Assembly: GCA_003508835.1 (NCBI GenBank)
Contig: PUFA01000649.1
Location: forward strand, 62,001 to 126,000
Source of the DNA: Eonycteris spelaea
Lineage: Eukaryota; Chordata; Mammalia; Chiroptera; Pteropodidae
DNA length: 64,000 nt
Reading direction: 5' to 3'
The position numbers and the translations under genes are program-made. The notes beneath the pieces are model-generated. The model searched no databases, was not told the origin of the DNA, and saw only the letters and a program-made list of their open reading frames with translations. Shown piece after piece: positions 13,701 to 26,600 of the stretch. The number at the start of each line of letters is the position of its first letter. The first letter of the stretch is position 1.

Positions 13701-15900
13701 GCATGCCCTATCTCTTATCCAGCATACAATGTTATACAGGAGCTGTTTTCTCCTGTATATTGTGAAATAGATTCTGATACTTAAGTGTCAACATTTTTAA
13801 GGTGACATAAAGTAATCAAAAGAGGTGAAAGTTTTTTTTAATGAAGCATAAATAGGTTAGTCATTGTTATTTCAATGGTTAGAAGCAGAAAAACCTCATA
13901 GAAATAATCTTATGGAAGTTTCTATATCCATTAAAAAATGGTCTTCTCTTTAAAATATACATATAATGTGTATGATTGATTGTTCTGTAGGAAGATCCTT
14001 TCATTTTAGTGAAGCCCTGGTCTAAATGGCATAACTAAAAATTGCACGCTTCATAGATCCAGTACCAGGTCTGATGGGGCACCTGCTATTTCCATGACCT
14101 CTTCATACCCCTCATCTCTTCTGCTTATGATACTATGTAAGTAATAAATACTTGTTAAATTTTGCTGTGGAAAGTCGTATTTGGAAAACCAATGATAAGT
14201 AGCTATAATAAAAGTTATTTCAAACACTGCTTTGGCAATATGGTAAGTAATTCAGACTAATGAAATATATCTTAATAACAGCTTAACATGTGGTGTCTTC
14301 TACAGAAAAGCAAAATATATTTTAAGAAAAATAGCTTACTTTTTCTTTGTATATCAGAGTGATTCTCATTCATTTTGCTGGACTCAGAATGGTGTTTCAT
14401 GGTGCCTCATATTGTTCGATTCTGAAATATAGTCTCATAATTTAAATCAATATATTTTTCTGCAGATTTGTAAAAATAGCCTTATAATATATAAGTATTC
14501 CCACTCAGTTTCTTAATTTTCAATGCAGTATTTTTTGCAGTCCCTCCATTTTTTCCTTATTTTTACTTCATATTTTTTATAGGTCTATTTGCAACAATCT
14601 TCCTGGAAGGCTTTTTGATATTTGTATTTCAAAATTTTGAATGAATCATTTATATTGGATAATTCTTTTACATTTTCAAGAACATTAATTTTTGTGGAAT
14701 AATATGTCATAGGTTTCTGAAGGTGGTACTTTTTATTTTAAAATATTTTTGTCTATATTTTCTCTTTTTAAAAATAATTTTGCTCTGTGTATATTTTAGT
14801 CTCCTCTTTTTTGACTTCCTCAAAATTCTAGGAATCTATGGATTTAGAATTCTATGGGTCATATAGAAACTTGTGGGTTCCAGTTTTTTGAGGTCTTTCC
14901 TTGTTATAAACCTGAAAGCTGTATGTTCCAGTACTCCCTCATTTGGGGCAAGCCAGGTTAGTTGGCAGCCCACCAAAATTGACACAATACCAAAGTTTTT
15001 CTAATGGTAGATTTCTTTGGAATGCTATTTCTTCCCATATTTTGAAATTTCAAAACCTCTTTCCCATTAATTGAATAACCATTTTTCGTTTAAGTCTCAT
15101 CATTAAATTGTGTACAAATTTCCATCTCACATTTATTCCTTGTGTTTATTTTAATATCATGATAATTAACATTTGATGATTCCTGAACATCTGAATAATG
15201 CTGGCTACACTGCACATGGCTCACACATTATCTGGAGAAGGGTCTTCTCTCTACTGAAGAGTGAGCAATTGAAATGGAAAAATAAAAATGATGATAATGG
15301 AAGAATCCAACAGTCAGGGCTATCAGTTTGTATCTGATAGTATTAAAGTATAAAGACTGGTGTTTTTCTTAGTTCATGCCACTTCCTGACAACTGACATC
15401 CATGAGGATTTACATAGCAATGTTAAACATAGTGATGTCAACATGCTTTATCTTTTATGTGAATTTAAATTATGTTTTTTTAAAATTATGTTTATGTGAA
15501 TTAAAACATCCGATATCATTGATACACACACACACACACACGTGTGTGTGTGTGTGTGTATATATATACGCACATATATGTGTGTGTGTGTGTGTGTGTG
15601 TTTCAGAAGAATAGTCAATCATTTTTATCCTATCAAGTAGGTAGAGATATTTTCCTTTTGTTATTTCATGGAATCTTTACAAAAACTTGGATGTAAATGA
15701 ACACCATCTGACCTCTGACTTTGGATAACATAATGGGATTTACTTTTTCTTCTAAGTAAGAAACTTTAAATAAAAATTTAAGGAATTGTGTATTTCCTGA
15801 AATATTTAGTTAGATTAAAAACTATAATTAAAAAAAATACACAGTTCACAGGTCTTAATTTACCATGTATGCATGCATATCTTGTCTCTTCTTTCTGGAA
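10740..15900. other. Non-coding interval upstream of OR pseudogene A
   Basis: About 5.1 kb of AT-rich DNA without a recognisable gene. It aligns with 32100-37330 of unit B. Its first part aligns with 50215-52661 of unit C and its last part with the palindrome spacer. Short open frames (for example 11705-12025) are not preserved as open frames in the sister copies, which argues against coding function. A compound microsatellite at 15531-15600 is specific to this copy. Confidence 0.8.
15531..15600. repeat. Compound (AC)n(GT)n(AT)n microsatellite with self-complementary core
   Basis: An AC run passes directly into a GT run at an ACGT centre near 15540, then TATATATA, then another TG run. The first two runs are reverse complements of each other and can fold into a hairpin. 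The unit B equivalent (about 37010-37030) has only a short AT stretch. Confidence 0.9.
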
Positions 15901-15909
15901 AGCCAACAA

Positions 15910-16825
15910 ATGGAGAATTACAATGAAACATCAACTGATTTTGTCTTATTGGGGCTACTCCCACCATCAAACATTGGGCTATTCTTCTCTCTCATTGTGC
16001 TCATGTTCCTGATTGCTCTGCTTAGCAACCTGTCCATGGTCCTCCTCATCATGCTGAATGCCCACCTCTATACCCCCATGTACGTTCTCCTGAGCCACCT
16101 CTCCCTTATTGATCTGAACTACATTTCTACCACTATCCCCAAAATGGCTTTCAACTACGAGCTGGGGGACAAGTCTATCTCATTCATCGATGTGGGATTC
16201 AGAGCTGCTTCTTCTTGACTTAGCAGGCACAGAAGGACTGTTATTGATATGCATGGCCTATGATCACTATGTGGCCATTTGCTTTCCTCTCCACTACCTC
16301 ACCCAGATGAGTAAAAGAGCATATGTGCTGATGATAGCAGGGTCTAGGATGACAAGTGCTATCAACTCCTGTGCCCTACATATCACCGACTGCCGATCCA
16401 GGGCCATCAACCATGTCTTCTGTGATGTCCCAATCATGCTGACTCTAGCCCACATGGACGCCTGTGTCCATGAGTGCACTGTGTTTGCAAACACCACTCT
16501 CTTCCTCATGTTGCCTTTCATTGCTATTGCATGCTCCTAGGGCCGAGTGCTCCTTGCTGACCTCCACATGCACTCAGAGGCAGGGAGGAAGAAAGCTTAC
16601 TGGACCTACAGCACCCACCTCACTGTGGTGACTTTGTACTATGCTCCCTTTGTTTACACTTACTCGCGCCCAAATCCCTACGATCTCTAAGAGAGGACAT
16701 GATACTGGCTGTCTTCTGTCATTCTGACTCCAGTTATCAACCCCTTCATCTATAGTCTAAGAAACAAGGAGAGGATGGGGGCTTTGAGGAGAATGATTCA
16801 CAGAACCTCCTCTGTGAAAATGTAA
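15910..16825 (+). pseudogene. Olfactory receptor pseudogene, OR2L-like (copy A)
   Basis: An intronless odorant receptor frame begins at ATG 15910 with a MENYNETSTDFVLLGL start, an N-glycosylation-type N-x-S/T near the N terminus and a first transmembrane segment. The TM1 GN motif is SN here; the PMY motif follows. It resembles the OR2L/OR2 subfamily of the mammalian OR2 cluster. Lesions: a frameshift after DVGFRAASS with a stop at 16216-16218; DRY changed to DHY in the second frame (16190-16540); a 15 bp deletion around the SCALHI segment relative to copy B; a Tyr-to-stop TAG at 16538-16540; and a 1 bp deletion near 16675. The PxIxPFIYSLRN-type TM7 motif is still visible at about 16735-16770. 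The upstream acceptor dinucleotide is CTG here, against CAG in copy B. Nonfunctional. Confidence 0.9.
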
Positions 16826-17510
16826 ATACAATCGCATTAGCCCTGCAGCCTCACAGAGAGATCAACTCAACATTGTTTAGTCACTAGGAGAAATATAATT
16901 CTAGGATTAGAATAAGAAACAAATTAATATAGAGTAATAAAGTAATTGACAAAATAACTATATTTTCCCAACCAATATTTTTGTTTTGTTTTTTGTAATA
17001 TTTCAATGCTATAAAAGGCATCTATTTTACTCTAACATATGGGCAACATCGTTTAACTAATACCTAGAAATAAAAATAAAAACTGCCAAATTTGATGTTA
17101 TTATTCACTATAATTGTTCTGTTATACTTCACATATCACCTAAATGGTTAACATAAGATAAATGAATCCTAAATGTTATACCATTGCTGGGTTCATATTA
17201 GAGTATGTTTTTGTTTTATTTCTTTTATAGTTTTCTCTTAAATGGTGAATACCAGTTCTTATATTTCTTTATTTTCAGGTGAGGTGGTAATTATACAGAT
17301 TAGGCAGAGATCTCTGAAGGAATTTAGAAGTTCTTGCAATGATATCAAGCAAATGCAACAAGTTTATATCTTTCATGATAGGGTTCCTTGGAATACATGG
17401 GTGAATCCTAAGTAATTTATTTACAAGTCTACTCAACAGGCAGAATAAATAATTATGGTTGGGGAGATGCAAAATGGAATATAGAGGAATGAGAGTCACT
17501 TTATAAAAGG
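16826..17510. other. Non-coding sequence downstream of OR pseudogene A
   Basis: AT-rich interval matching 38335-38960 of unit B. I see no gene, and the antisense open frame at 17275-17499 has no recognisable content. Confidence 0.75.
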
Positions 17511-19740
17511 GTTAATGGAGAGACAAGATGGCCTAGAAAGTAAAGGCGGTACACGCCTCCTCTTTCGACCACCCCAAATTTATTTTTTTAAAAAACTACA
17601 GAGCAAGCAGTACATGGAGTAACCAGAGGTCTGGCTGAACAGAAGCCCTACAACTAGGTCACCTCACATCACAGGTCACCTCAAATGGAGGGGTGGAGAC
17701 ACAAAACGGGCCTGATCCCACACCCATGAGTGGTGATCAAGAATTAAAGGGCTGTCTTTGCTGCAGAGCCATATCCCCCAGCTGAGGAGTGAGGGATCCT
17801 GGCCATACACTGGGCTTTCCAGTATCTGGAAGAGAATTCTGTACCACCTCTAACTGTGAAAACCAACAGAGGTAGTGGCAGAGTGAGACAGCAGAGACAT
17901 TCTTCCTCTTAAAGGACCCACTCTTGGCCTTAGTCACTCATGGAATTGCTTGCTCTGAGCTCCAGTGCTTGGCTTCTGCTAAGAAGTGCCATAGGGAGAA
18001 GCTCTGATCTGTTATACTTCAGGGTGAGTGCTGGAGGGGCTCCTGATTCCTGGACAGAGGTGTAGTCAGAAGCCATGTTCTTTGTTGAGACCTCCCCCTT
18101 CCCAGCCTGCAAACACAGGTTCCACCAACTAGGATAGCACCAGTTGCTTGGCCCAGGGGATTCCCTGAAACTCCACCTCTCCCAACTTGCAGTCCCACCC
18201 AATCCACTTCCAGGTTTATCCATACAAACTGGCTGTCTTGGCTCTTGCTGTGAATTTCATAAAATCTCTCAAATGCACACAAAACCCAAAGAAGGAGTAT
18301 TTGGCCTCAGCATACACTTAATCTCTTACTGAGAAGATTCAAGCCCCATACCAGCCACAACCAGCCTTGGTTTCTGACTTGACTCCAGCACAAGTGACAA
18401 CTGTATACATATTGCTTGGTGACTCTTACTAGCTGACTCCAGAAATGGACAGGCTGTGGCTGAACTTGCCTGCTGCTGGAACCCTCTCAGGTTTATGCCG
18501 TAAGGTCCCACAGCTCAACTAATACAACTAAGCCACTCTACTAAGACCAGGAGAGTACTAAGTATTCTACTTAATACACAAAAACAGACACAGGGAGGCA
18601 GTCAAAATGGGTAGAAAAAGAAGCATGTCTCACTTGAAAGAACAGGACAAAGCTCCAGAAAAAATAAATCCAAAAAAGGAGATAAGCAATCTACCTGATG
18701 CAGAGTTCAAAAACTGGTTATAAAGATGATCAAGAAACAGGAGAAAAGCAGATGAATTCAACTTCTTTTAACAAAGAAGTAAAAAAAAAAAATAATAATA
18801 AAAATGAAGGTGGCGGTGGAAAACATAGTAAGGAACCAGTCAGAAATGAAGACAATGATATCTGAGATAAAGAGTACATTTGAAGGAATCCAGAGTGGGT
18901 GAAATGAAGATCGAATCACTGATATAAGGATGGAGTAGCGAGGGAGACCCAATCAGACCATCAACAAGAAAAAAGTGTCCATAAAGATAAAAGTAGTTTA
19001 AGAAGCCTCTGGTACAATGTCAAGCATAACAACATTTGCATTATAGGAGTACCAGAAGGAGAAACGAGACAGCAAGGAATTGAAAACCTATTTGAAGAAT
19101 TGATGGAAAACTTCCCTAACCTGGTGAAAAACATAGAAATACAACCCAAGAAAGTTCAGAGAATCTCAAACAAGATGAACTCAAAGAGGCCCACACTAAG
19201 ACACATCATAATTAAAATGTTGAAGATTAAATACAAAGAGAGAATCTTAAAAACAGTAAAGAAAAGCAGTTAGTTAACTATAAGGGTGCACCCATTAGAC
19301 TGGCAGCTGATTTCTCAAAAGAAACTATGCAGGACAGAAGGGATTGGCACAAAATATTTGACATACTGAAAACCCGAGATCTACAGCCAAGAATACTTTA
19401 TCCAGCAAGCTATCATTTTGAATCAAATGACAGATAAAGAGCTTCTTAGACAAAGATAAGCTAAGGGAATTTATCAACACAAAGCCAGTATTATAGGAAA
19501 TGTTGGAGGAACTTCTTTAAGAAGAAAAAAAATGTATCAAAAACAGGAATAAAAAATGGTAATAACTACATTCTTATCAATAGTTACTTCGAATGAAAAA
19601 GAATTAAGTGCTCCAACCAAAAGATAGAGAGACTGAATTGATAAGAAAGCAGGGCCCCTACATATGCTGTCTACTAGAGACTCAGTTTAGATTAAAAGAC
19701 ACACAGATTAAAAGCAAGGGGATGGAAAAAGATATTGCTT
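17510..19740 (+). mobile_element. LINE-1 copy 3: 5'UTR, ORF1 and start of ORF2
   Basis: GC-richer L1 5'UTR runs from about 17510 to 18600. ORF1 begins near 18608 with MGRKRSMSHLKEQ and a PDAEFK block, followed by the coiled-coil stretch; its C-terminal domain reaches about 19510. A fragment of the ORF2 endonuclease region (RLKDTQIKSKG) follows to about 19720. ORF1 is broken by several stops and shifts, for example the stop after PDAEFKNWL. ORF1 belongs to the same type as the L1 at 45135-47015 and differs from the MNNQGDK-type ORF1 at 43.2-44.2 kb. The first about 65 bp are also present at the end of unit B, so this insertion predates the tandem duplication. Confidence 0.8.
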
Positions 19741-20480
19741 TGATGGACATAGAGGGTATTGCGCTGAGTGAAATGTCTTTGTGTGTGTGTGCAAATTATC
19801 TCCAACATCTCCTTCCAACCCAACAGCAAATGAAAGACCTCGTTTGCTATTTCAACACACATGTGTTTTGTGCTCTAAAGAAAGAGTAAACTAACTGGCC
19901 TGAATACACTAAGGCTGGCTCTGCTCAAATACAGTTTTTTTTTTTTTTTTAATTCTAACCTCAAAAAGAAAACCTATTAACTTTTGAAAACTAGATCATT
20001 GAAAAATTAGTGAACATGGATTTCTAGGTCTTTGCCAAATATTAACAAAATAAAGACTCCTGGTTTTTAGTTCCATATGTAAAAGTTTAAAAAGACATTT
20101 TTTTGTCTTAATAAGTAAAAACCTGAAGAGGCTGAAAATATCAATGACTCTTCTTAAATTCATAAGAAAATGAAAGACATTGAGCAAACCATGGCTTCTG
20201 AGATCGGAGATACAGGTAAATATAGAGAGTCATAGCTTACCAAAGCAGAGACTCACTAGAGCAGGCCACAGTGGTAACCAGTGCTGGAGTAAGGAAATCT
20301 GAATGATAAATGACTAATTACTGGAGGCTCAGTGTGGATATCTAAGAATTAAAACTCCAGGAAAATCTGAAGGTAAGTGGGTGTGGGCACACGTTTGTGA
20401 GATTTACCCCCAGGGGCTCGACCAGGATACAACAGTAACTTCCAGGAAAAGTTCACTCATGCCCTAGCTGGGGGAAGAGG
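19740..20480. other. Interval of unclear origin between L1 pieces
   Basis: A short L1 ORF2 C-terminal-like patch (WMDxEGIxLSE-type sense, about 19740-19780) is followed by about 700 bp that I cannot assign, including a T tract at about 19936-19951. No gene is visible. Confidence 0.5.
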
Positions 20481-21110
20481 GAAAAAAAAAAAAAAAGCAC
20501 ATCTGTTAATACCCCAGAGCACTGTTTTTCTTACCAATGCCTGCCTTCAGGAGAAACTAGTTAACCAGACCCTAACACGTGGACCATTATCAGAGCCTGT
20601 CTGACCCAGGGAAATAGGAACTCCCAAACTTCCTTTAGATCTAACCTTTGATGAGCAGGAAGGAAAATATTTAACTTTTGCTCACTCTAGACATACTGTT
20701 ATTTCCGAGTGGGAGAAAAACTTGTGAAGTTCATGGTTCACAGTCTCCAGCTCGTTAAGAGATAGAGACTAAATCAAAGAACTATAGAATGACTCCACTC
20801 CCCACACACCTCACCATCACATTGCTAGAGGCGTACATACAGCAGTTCTTTTTTTCTAGTTCATTCTGTTTGGCTACTAAATAAATAAGTAATTAAATAC
20901 CTACAAAACATACTAAAAGGCAAAAAAATTAAAAATTAATAACAAACATCAAAACAGTATGTGGCAGGGATGTTGAAATGATCAGACCAGGATTATAAAA
21001 CAACTATAATTAATAAGTAAAGTCTCTAATAAATATGAGAACTACCTGTAGGGGAAGATGAGTCATGTAAGCAAAAGTAGAAATCCCTAAATAGAATCAA
21101 CAATATATGG
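20480..21110 (+). mobile_element. Probable ancient L1M-type fragment (5'UTR to ORF1 start)
   Basis: The text around 20560-20720 (ACCATTATCAGAGCCTGTCT, then a TTTTGCTCACTCTAGACAT block) and around 20960-21060 (TGGCAGGGATGTTGAAATGA, then GACCAGGATTATAAAACAAC) resembles, from memory, the 5' end and ORF1 start of ancient mammalian L1M elements. It is more decayed than the neighbouring L1s. A RepeatMasker run would settle the assignment. Confidence 0.5.
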
Positions 21111-22435
21111 TACACTCCTATGTCAAAAATTATTTGATTATATGTATATATAATGGGGAAAATTGTGCTGGGAAAATTGGAAAGCCATATGTGGAATAAT
21201 GAAACTAGACTGCTATCTATCACCACACACCAAAATTAACTCAAAATGCATCAAAGACCAGAATAGGTGACCTGAAACAACAAATTACATAGAAGAAAAC
21301 ATAGGTATTAAACTTATGGACCTTGAATTTAGAGACAATTTTATGAATCTGACCTCAAAAACAAGAGAAGATAAGAGAAATAAGAGCAAAAATAAATGAC
21401 TGGAACTATTTTAAACTACAAAGCCTCTGCTCAGCAAAAGAAACTATCAATAAGACAAGAAGCAAACTTTTGAATGGTATACTATATTTGTAATGCCTCT
21501 TTTAAGGAATTAATATCCAAAATATATAAAGTGCAACAAGAACAAAAACAAAACCGACAACTCAGTAAGAAATGGGCAGAGGACCTGAACAGATACTTCT
21601 GTCAAAAAGACATACAAAAAGCCAACACCCATATGAGATGATGCTCAACTACACTAGCTATTAAGAAAATTCAAATCAAACCCACAATAGATACCATTTC
21701 ACACCTGTCAGAAAGGCTATCATCAACAGAACAAGAAATTACAAGTGTTGGAGAGGTCGTATAGAAAAAGGAACTCTCATACACTGCCAGTGGGAATGTA
21801 AATTGGTACAGTTACTTGGAAAATATTATGGAGATTCATCAACAACCTGAGAATAGAATTACATCTAATCTATCAATCTCTCTTCTGGGTTTTACCCAAA
21901 CACATTTATCTGAAAACTTATATGCACCCTGATGTTCATAGCAGCATTATTCAAGGTGGCCAGGAAAAAAAGCAACCAAAGTACCCATCTATACATGATT
22001 GGATAAAGAATATGTTGTACATACACACAATGGAATATTACTCAACCATAAGAAAAAATGAAATACCGCCATATGCTACAGCATGGATGGATCCTGAAAT
22101 TGTCATGCTAAGCAAAATAAGTCAGACAGAAAAAGTTGAGAACCATATGATTTCTCTTATATGTGGAATATAAAACTAAAATAACAAACAAATATGACAA
22201 ACAAAGAGGGACTCATGGAAAGGACAATAGATTAGTGCTTACCAGTGGAGAGGGGGAGAGAGGTAGATAGGGATAAGGGGGGATCAAATATCTGGTGGTA
22301 GAAGGAAATTTAAATTTGCATGGCGAACACACAATACATATGATATATTATTGAATTTTATTCTTGAAATCTATATGATTTTATTAACCAATGTCTCCCC
22401 AATAAATATAATAAAAATAAATAAATAAAAACCAT
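21110..22435 (+). mobile_element. LINE-1 3' end (ORF2 C-terminus, 3'UTR, A-rich tail)
   Basis: The open piece at 21922-22173 translates to an L1 ORF2 C-terminus (MHPDVHSSIIQGGQ, MEYYSTIRKNEI, MLSKISQTEKVE). It is followed by the L1 3'UTR and an A-rich (AATAAA)-type tail at about 22400-22432. The upstream part to about 21240 holds the preceding ORF2 region with stops. Confidence 0.85.
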
Positions 22436-23150
22436 CACAATATGGAAAAATAATCGATCAATTACTTAAAAAATCAATTTGCCAAAACTCACACAAGAAG
22501 AAGTAGACAATCTGAATAGGCCTAGATCTATTAAATAAATCTAAACAATTAATTAGTTACCTTCAAAACAGAAATTACCGGCCTATTTGGGTTCACCAAA
22601 AAATTCTACCAGACTTTTAAGAAACAAATAATACCAATTATACACTCTATCATTCAGTTGATAAAAGGAATAATTCCTAACTCTTTCTATAGGGCTACAA
22701 ATAGCTTAGTACCAAAATCAGACAAAGGCATTACAATAAGAAAAAAATATGTGATCATTATCTCTTATAAACATAGATAAAAAAATCAAAATATTAATAA
22801 CAAATAGATGCAATATTGTATAAAAGTAATGATATACTGTAACCAAGAGCTATTAATCCCAGGTTGTGAGGCTTCTTAAATATTCAAAAATCAATAAATT
22901 AAGTTCATCACATCAATAGGCTTCACATAGTAATAGTAGATGTACAAAAGCATTCAACAGAATCCAACATCTCTTCACACTTAAAACTCTCAGTAAACTA
23001 GGAATAAGAAAGCTTATTAACCCAATTTACAAACACCTATAGATTATAAGTAAATTATAGAACGATCAACCTGGAGAACCATCTGAAGACTAACTGAACA
23101 AAGTCCTATAACTAAGGATATAAAGAAGAAAGCATGTCAAGACTGGTAGG
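22436..23150 (+). mobile_element. LINE-1 ORF2 internal fragment (reverse transcriptase region)
   Basis: Plus-strand translation gives broken L1 ORF2 with GFTKKFYQTFK, IPNSFYRA and KAFNRIQH blocks, which belong to the region just before and into the RT domain. There are many stops. It abuts the previous L1 tail, so two separate L1 copies lie end to end. Confidence 0.8.
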
Positions 23151-23640
23151 AGGGATGAAGTTGTGAAACGGCCAACCCCACACCCATATGTGGTGGTTGA
23201 GAATCAGTAGGTAGATTTTGGATGCTGACATCCCCCACTGAGGAGCAAGGAGTCTCATCCCAGAGCTCCAAGACCAGGAAGAGAAGCCCCACCACATATG
23301 GTTCTGAAAACCAGGAGGGATTCAGTTCATCTGAGTGAGATGGAGGGCAGCTGGAAAACCAAGCATCCTCTGAAAGGACCTATACACAGACTCCCTGGCT
23401 TGTAGGCACTCACCCTGGACTCTGGTGGAGAGACAGGGACAAGGGGATTGCCAGAGACATACAGGGGAATCAGTCATGTGGCTTCAGGACAAGGGCTAGA
23501 GGAAAGGCTGCCACTGTCCCACAGTTAAGCCCTCCTTTCATACAGCCTAATCTGAATCTACATTAGTCTGCTGAACGCCACTTACCCCACCCTGGGAACT
23601 CCCTGAGAGCCCAACTCAACCAACTCAGGATGTTAAGTAA
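23150..23640 (+). mobile_element. LINE-1 5'UTR fragment
   Basis: GC-richer segment similar to the 5'UTR of L1 copy 3: the CCCACACCCAT, TGGTGGTTGAGAA and GAGGAGCAAGGAGT stretches match about 17718-17800. It is cut off at about 23640, where minus-strand L1 copy 2 begins. Confidence 0.7.
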
Positions 23641-26600
23641 CATTTCACTGTATATATGTACTATTACTTGTTTATCCAATCCTCTCCTGGTAGACACTTT
23701 GTTTCCATATCTCGCCTATTGTCAATAGCACTACCATGAACATAGGTGTTCATAGATATTTATAACCTAGTCTTTTTGTTGTCTTTGGATAGTAACCACA
23801 AGTGCCTTTGCTGGGTAAAAAGGTAGTTTCTTTTTAAATTTTTTGAGAAATCTCCAAGCTGTTTTTTTGTACTAGCTGCACCAATTTGCAATCCCAACAA
23901 ACATGGACTAGGGTTCCCTTTTCTCCACATCATGGACTCTATTTGGTGTATTTTGATTTATTGATAATAGCCCTAATGACAGGTGTTGGATGATATCTCA
24001 GTATGGTTTTAATTTGCATTTCTCTAATGAGCATCTTTTCATACATTCGTTAGCCATCTGCATGTTCTCTTTGGAGCAATACTTATTGAGGTCTTCTACC
24101 CATTTTTTAATTCGTTTGTTTTTTTCTTGTTGAGTTGTATGAGTTTCTTTTTATAAATTTAGTTGTATCAGATGTATCATTGGCAAATGTCTTCTCCCAT
24201 TCTGGAGGTTGTCGTTTCCTTTTTTGACGGTTTCTTTTGCCTAGCTAAAACGTTTTAGTTTGACGTAGTCCCATTTTTTCTTTTGCTTTTCTTACCTAAG
24301 GAAATATGTTAGAGAAAATATACTAAGAGCAATGTCAAAGAATTTGCTGCCTGTTTTCTTTTAGGAGTTTATGGGTTTTTGTCTTACATTTAAGTCTTTA
24401 ACCTGTTTTCAGTTTATTCTTGCATATGGTATGGTGTAAGAAGGTGATCTAGTTTCATATTTTGGCATGTATTTGTCCAGTGTTCCCAACATCAATTATT
24501 GAATGAACTGACTTTACGCCGGTTGTATATTTTTGATTCATTTGTCATAGATTAAATGACCATATGGATGTAGATTTTTTTTTCTGGACTCTCTATTTTG
24601 TTTCACTGACTTATGTGTCTGCTTTTATGACAGTATCATGCTGTCCTCCCCCCCGCCAATAGCCTAGTAGTATATTTTGATACCAGGTAGTGTGATACTT
24701 TCTACTTTATCTGTTTTTTTTTTTCTCAAAATTGCCATAGCTGTTTGGGATTTCTTATGGTTCTAAATACATTTTTTGGGTTATTTATTCTTATTCTCTA
24801 AAAAATGTCATTGGTATTTTGATAAAGATTGCATTGAATCCATAGATTGCTTTGGGTAGTATGAACAATTTAATTGTTAAATCTTCTTATTCATGAGCAC
24901 AGTGTATGCTTTTATTAATTTGTTTCTGCTCCAATTTATTTAATGACCTATAACTTTTCAAGTACAAGTCTTTTACCTGTTAAGTTAAATGCTTTCCCTA
25001 GTATTTTATTGTTTTTGATGCAATTATAAATAGACTTTTTAAAATTTCTTTTTCTGACAGTTCATTATTGGTATTTGAAAATGCAATCAATTTCTGAATA
25101 TTAATTTCATATCCTGCTACATTGCTAAATTTATTTATCAGTTCTAACAAATTTTTAATCAGATCTTCAGGGTTCTCTAGATATGGTATCATGACAACTG
25201 CAAATAATGACAGTTTTACTTCCTTATTTTAATTTGGATGCCTTTTTATTTCTTCTTCTTGTCTGATTGCTATAGCTAGGACCTCCAATACTGTGTTGCA
25301 TGAAAGTGGTGAAATTGGACATCCTAGTGTTGTTCCTGATCTTAAGGAAAACACTATTAAACTTTCCCCATTGAGTATGATGTTAGCTCTGGGTTTGTCT
25401 TATGTGGATTTTACTATGTTGAAGTATGTTCCCTCTATTCTCACTATACCTAAAAGTTTTTATTATATTTTAATTTCGGATATTGTCAAATTCTTTTTCT
25501 GCATCTATTGATCTGATCACATGATATTTATCTTTCATTTTGTTAATGTGGTGTATCAGATTAATTGATTTGTGGTTATTGAACCAATCTTGCATTTCAG
25601 ACTAAATCTTCCCTGTTTTGGTGTATGATGTTTTTAATGTATAGTTGAATTTAATTTGCTAATATTTTTGAGGAATTTTATATCTACATTCATCAGGGAT
25701 ATAAACCTATAATTTTTTTCTAATTCCTTTTTTCTGATTTTGGAATCAAGGTAATAGTGTTCTCATAAAATGAACTTGGGAGCCTTTCATCCACTTGAAT
25801 TCTTTGTAATAGTTTAAGAAGAGAAAGTGTCAATTCTTCTTTAAATATTTGGTAAAATTTACCTGTGAAGCCATCAAGTTCAGTACTTTGGTTTTCTGAG
25901 AGGTAGTAATCAGTCAGTTCAGATATTCTGTTTCTTCTTGACTCAGTCTGGATGATTGTATGTTGTAGGAATGCATATATATATCTTCCAGATTGTCCAA
26001 TTTGTTGGCATGAAATTATTCATAGTATTTTTTAATCAACTTTGTATTTTTGTGGTGTCCATTGTCACTCCTCTCTTTCACAGCTCATTTATTTATTTGG
26101 GCCCTCCCTCTTTTTCTTTTAATGAGCATGCTTAAAAGTTTATCATTTTCTTCATCTTTTCAAAGAACCAACTCTTTGTATCACTGATATTTTATATTGA
26201 TTTTTTCGACTCTATATTGTTTATTTCCACTCTGATCTTTATTATTTCCCTCCTCCTCATTCCGGGCTGTGTTTGCAGTTGTTTTCTAGTTCCTTTAGGT
26301 GTAAGGTTAGATTGCTGATTTGGGATTTTTCTTGTTTCTTGAAGTTGGTCTGTATTGCCATGAGTTTTCCTCTTAGAACTGCTTTCACTCCGTCCCATAG
26401 ATACTGGCTCATTTTTTAATCACTTTGATTTGTCTCAAGGTATCTTTGATTTCTTTTCAGATCTCACTGTTATTCCACTTATTGTTCAGTAGCATGCTAT
26501 TTAGCCTTCATTTGTGTATGTATTTACCAGTTTTTTTCTTGTAATTGATTTCTAGTTTTATACCATTGTTGTCAGAAAAGACACTTGATATAATTTAAAT

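Larger units (their letters stand above)
4960..17585 (+). repeat. Tandem segmental duplication, unit A
   Basis: This block matches 28140-39030 (unit B) in the same order and orientation. Shared landmarks are the string CCTGCCTCAAGCC at about 5164 and 28337, the retroviral pol relic, the DNA upstream of the OR gene, the OR pseudogene, and the first about 65 bp of a plus-strand L1 5'UTR (17520 and 38970). Upstream, L1 copies 1 and 2 are also homologous, so the real unit probably begins before the window. Divergence is easily visible, with many substitutions and indels, so this duplication is much older than the inverted repeat to the right. Confidence 0.85.

Noticed and set aside
15910..16825. 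An intact olfactory receptor gene
   Set aside because: Frameshift, internal stop, deletion and DHY for DRY rule this out; the same conclusion applies to 37340-38331.
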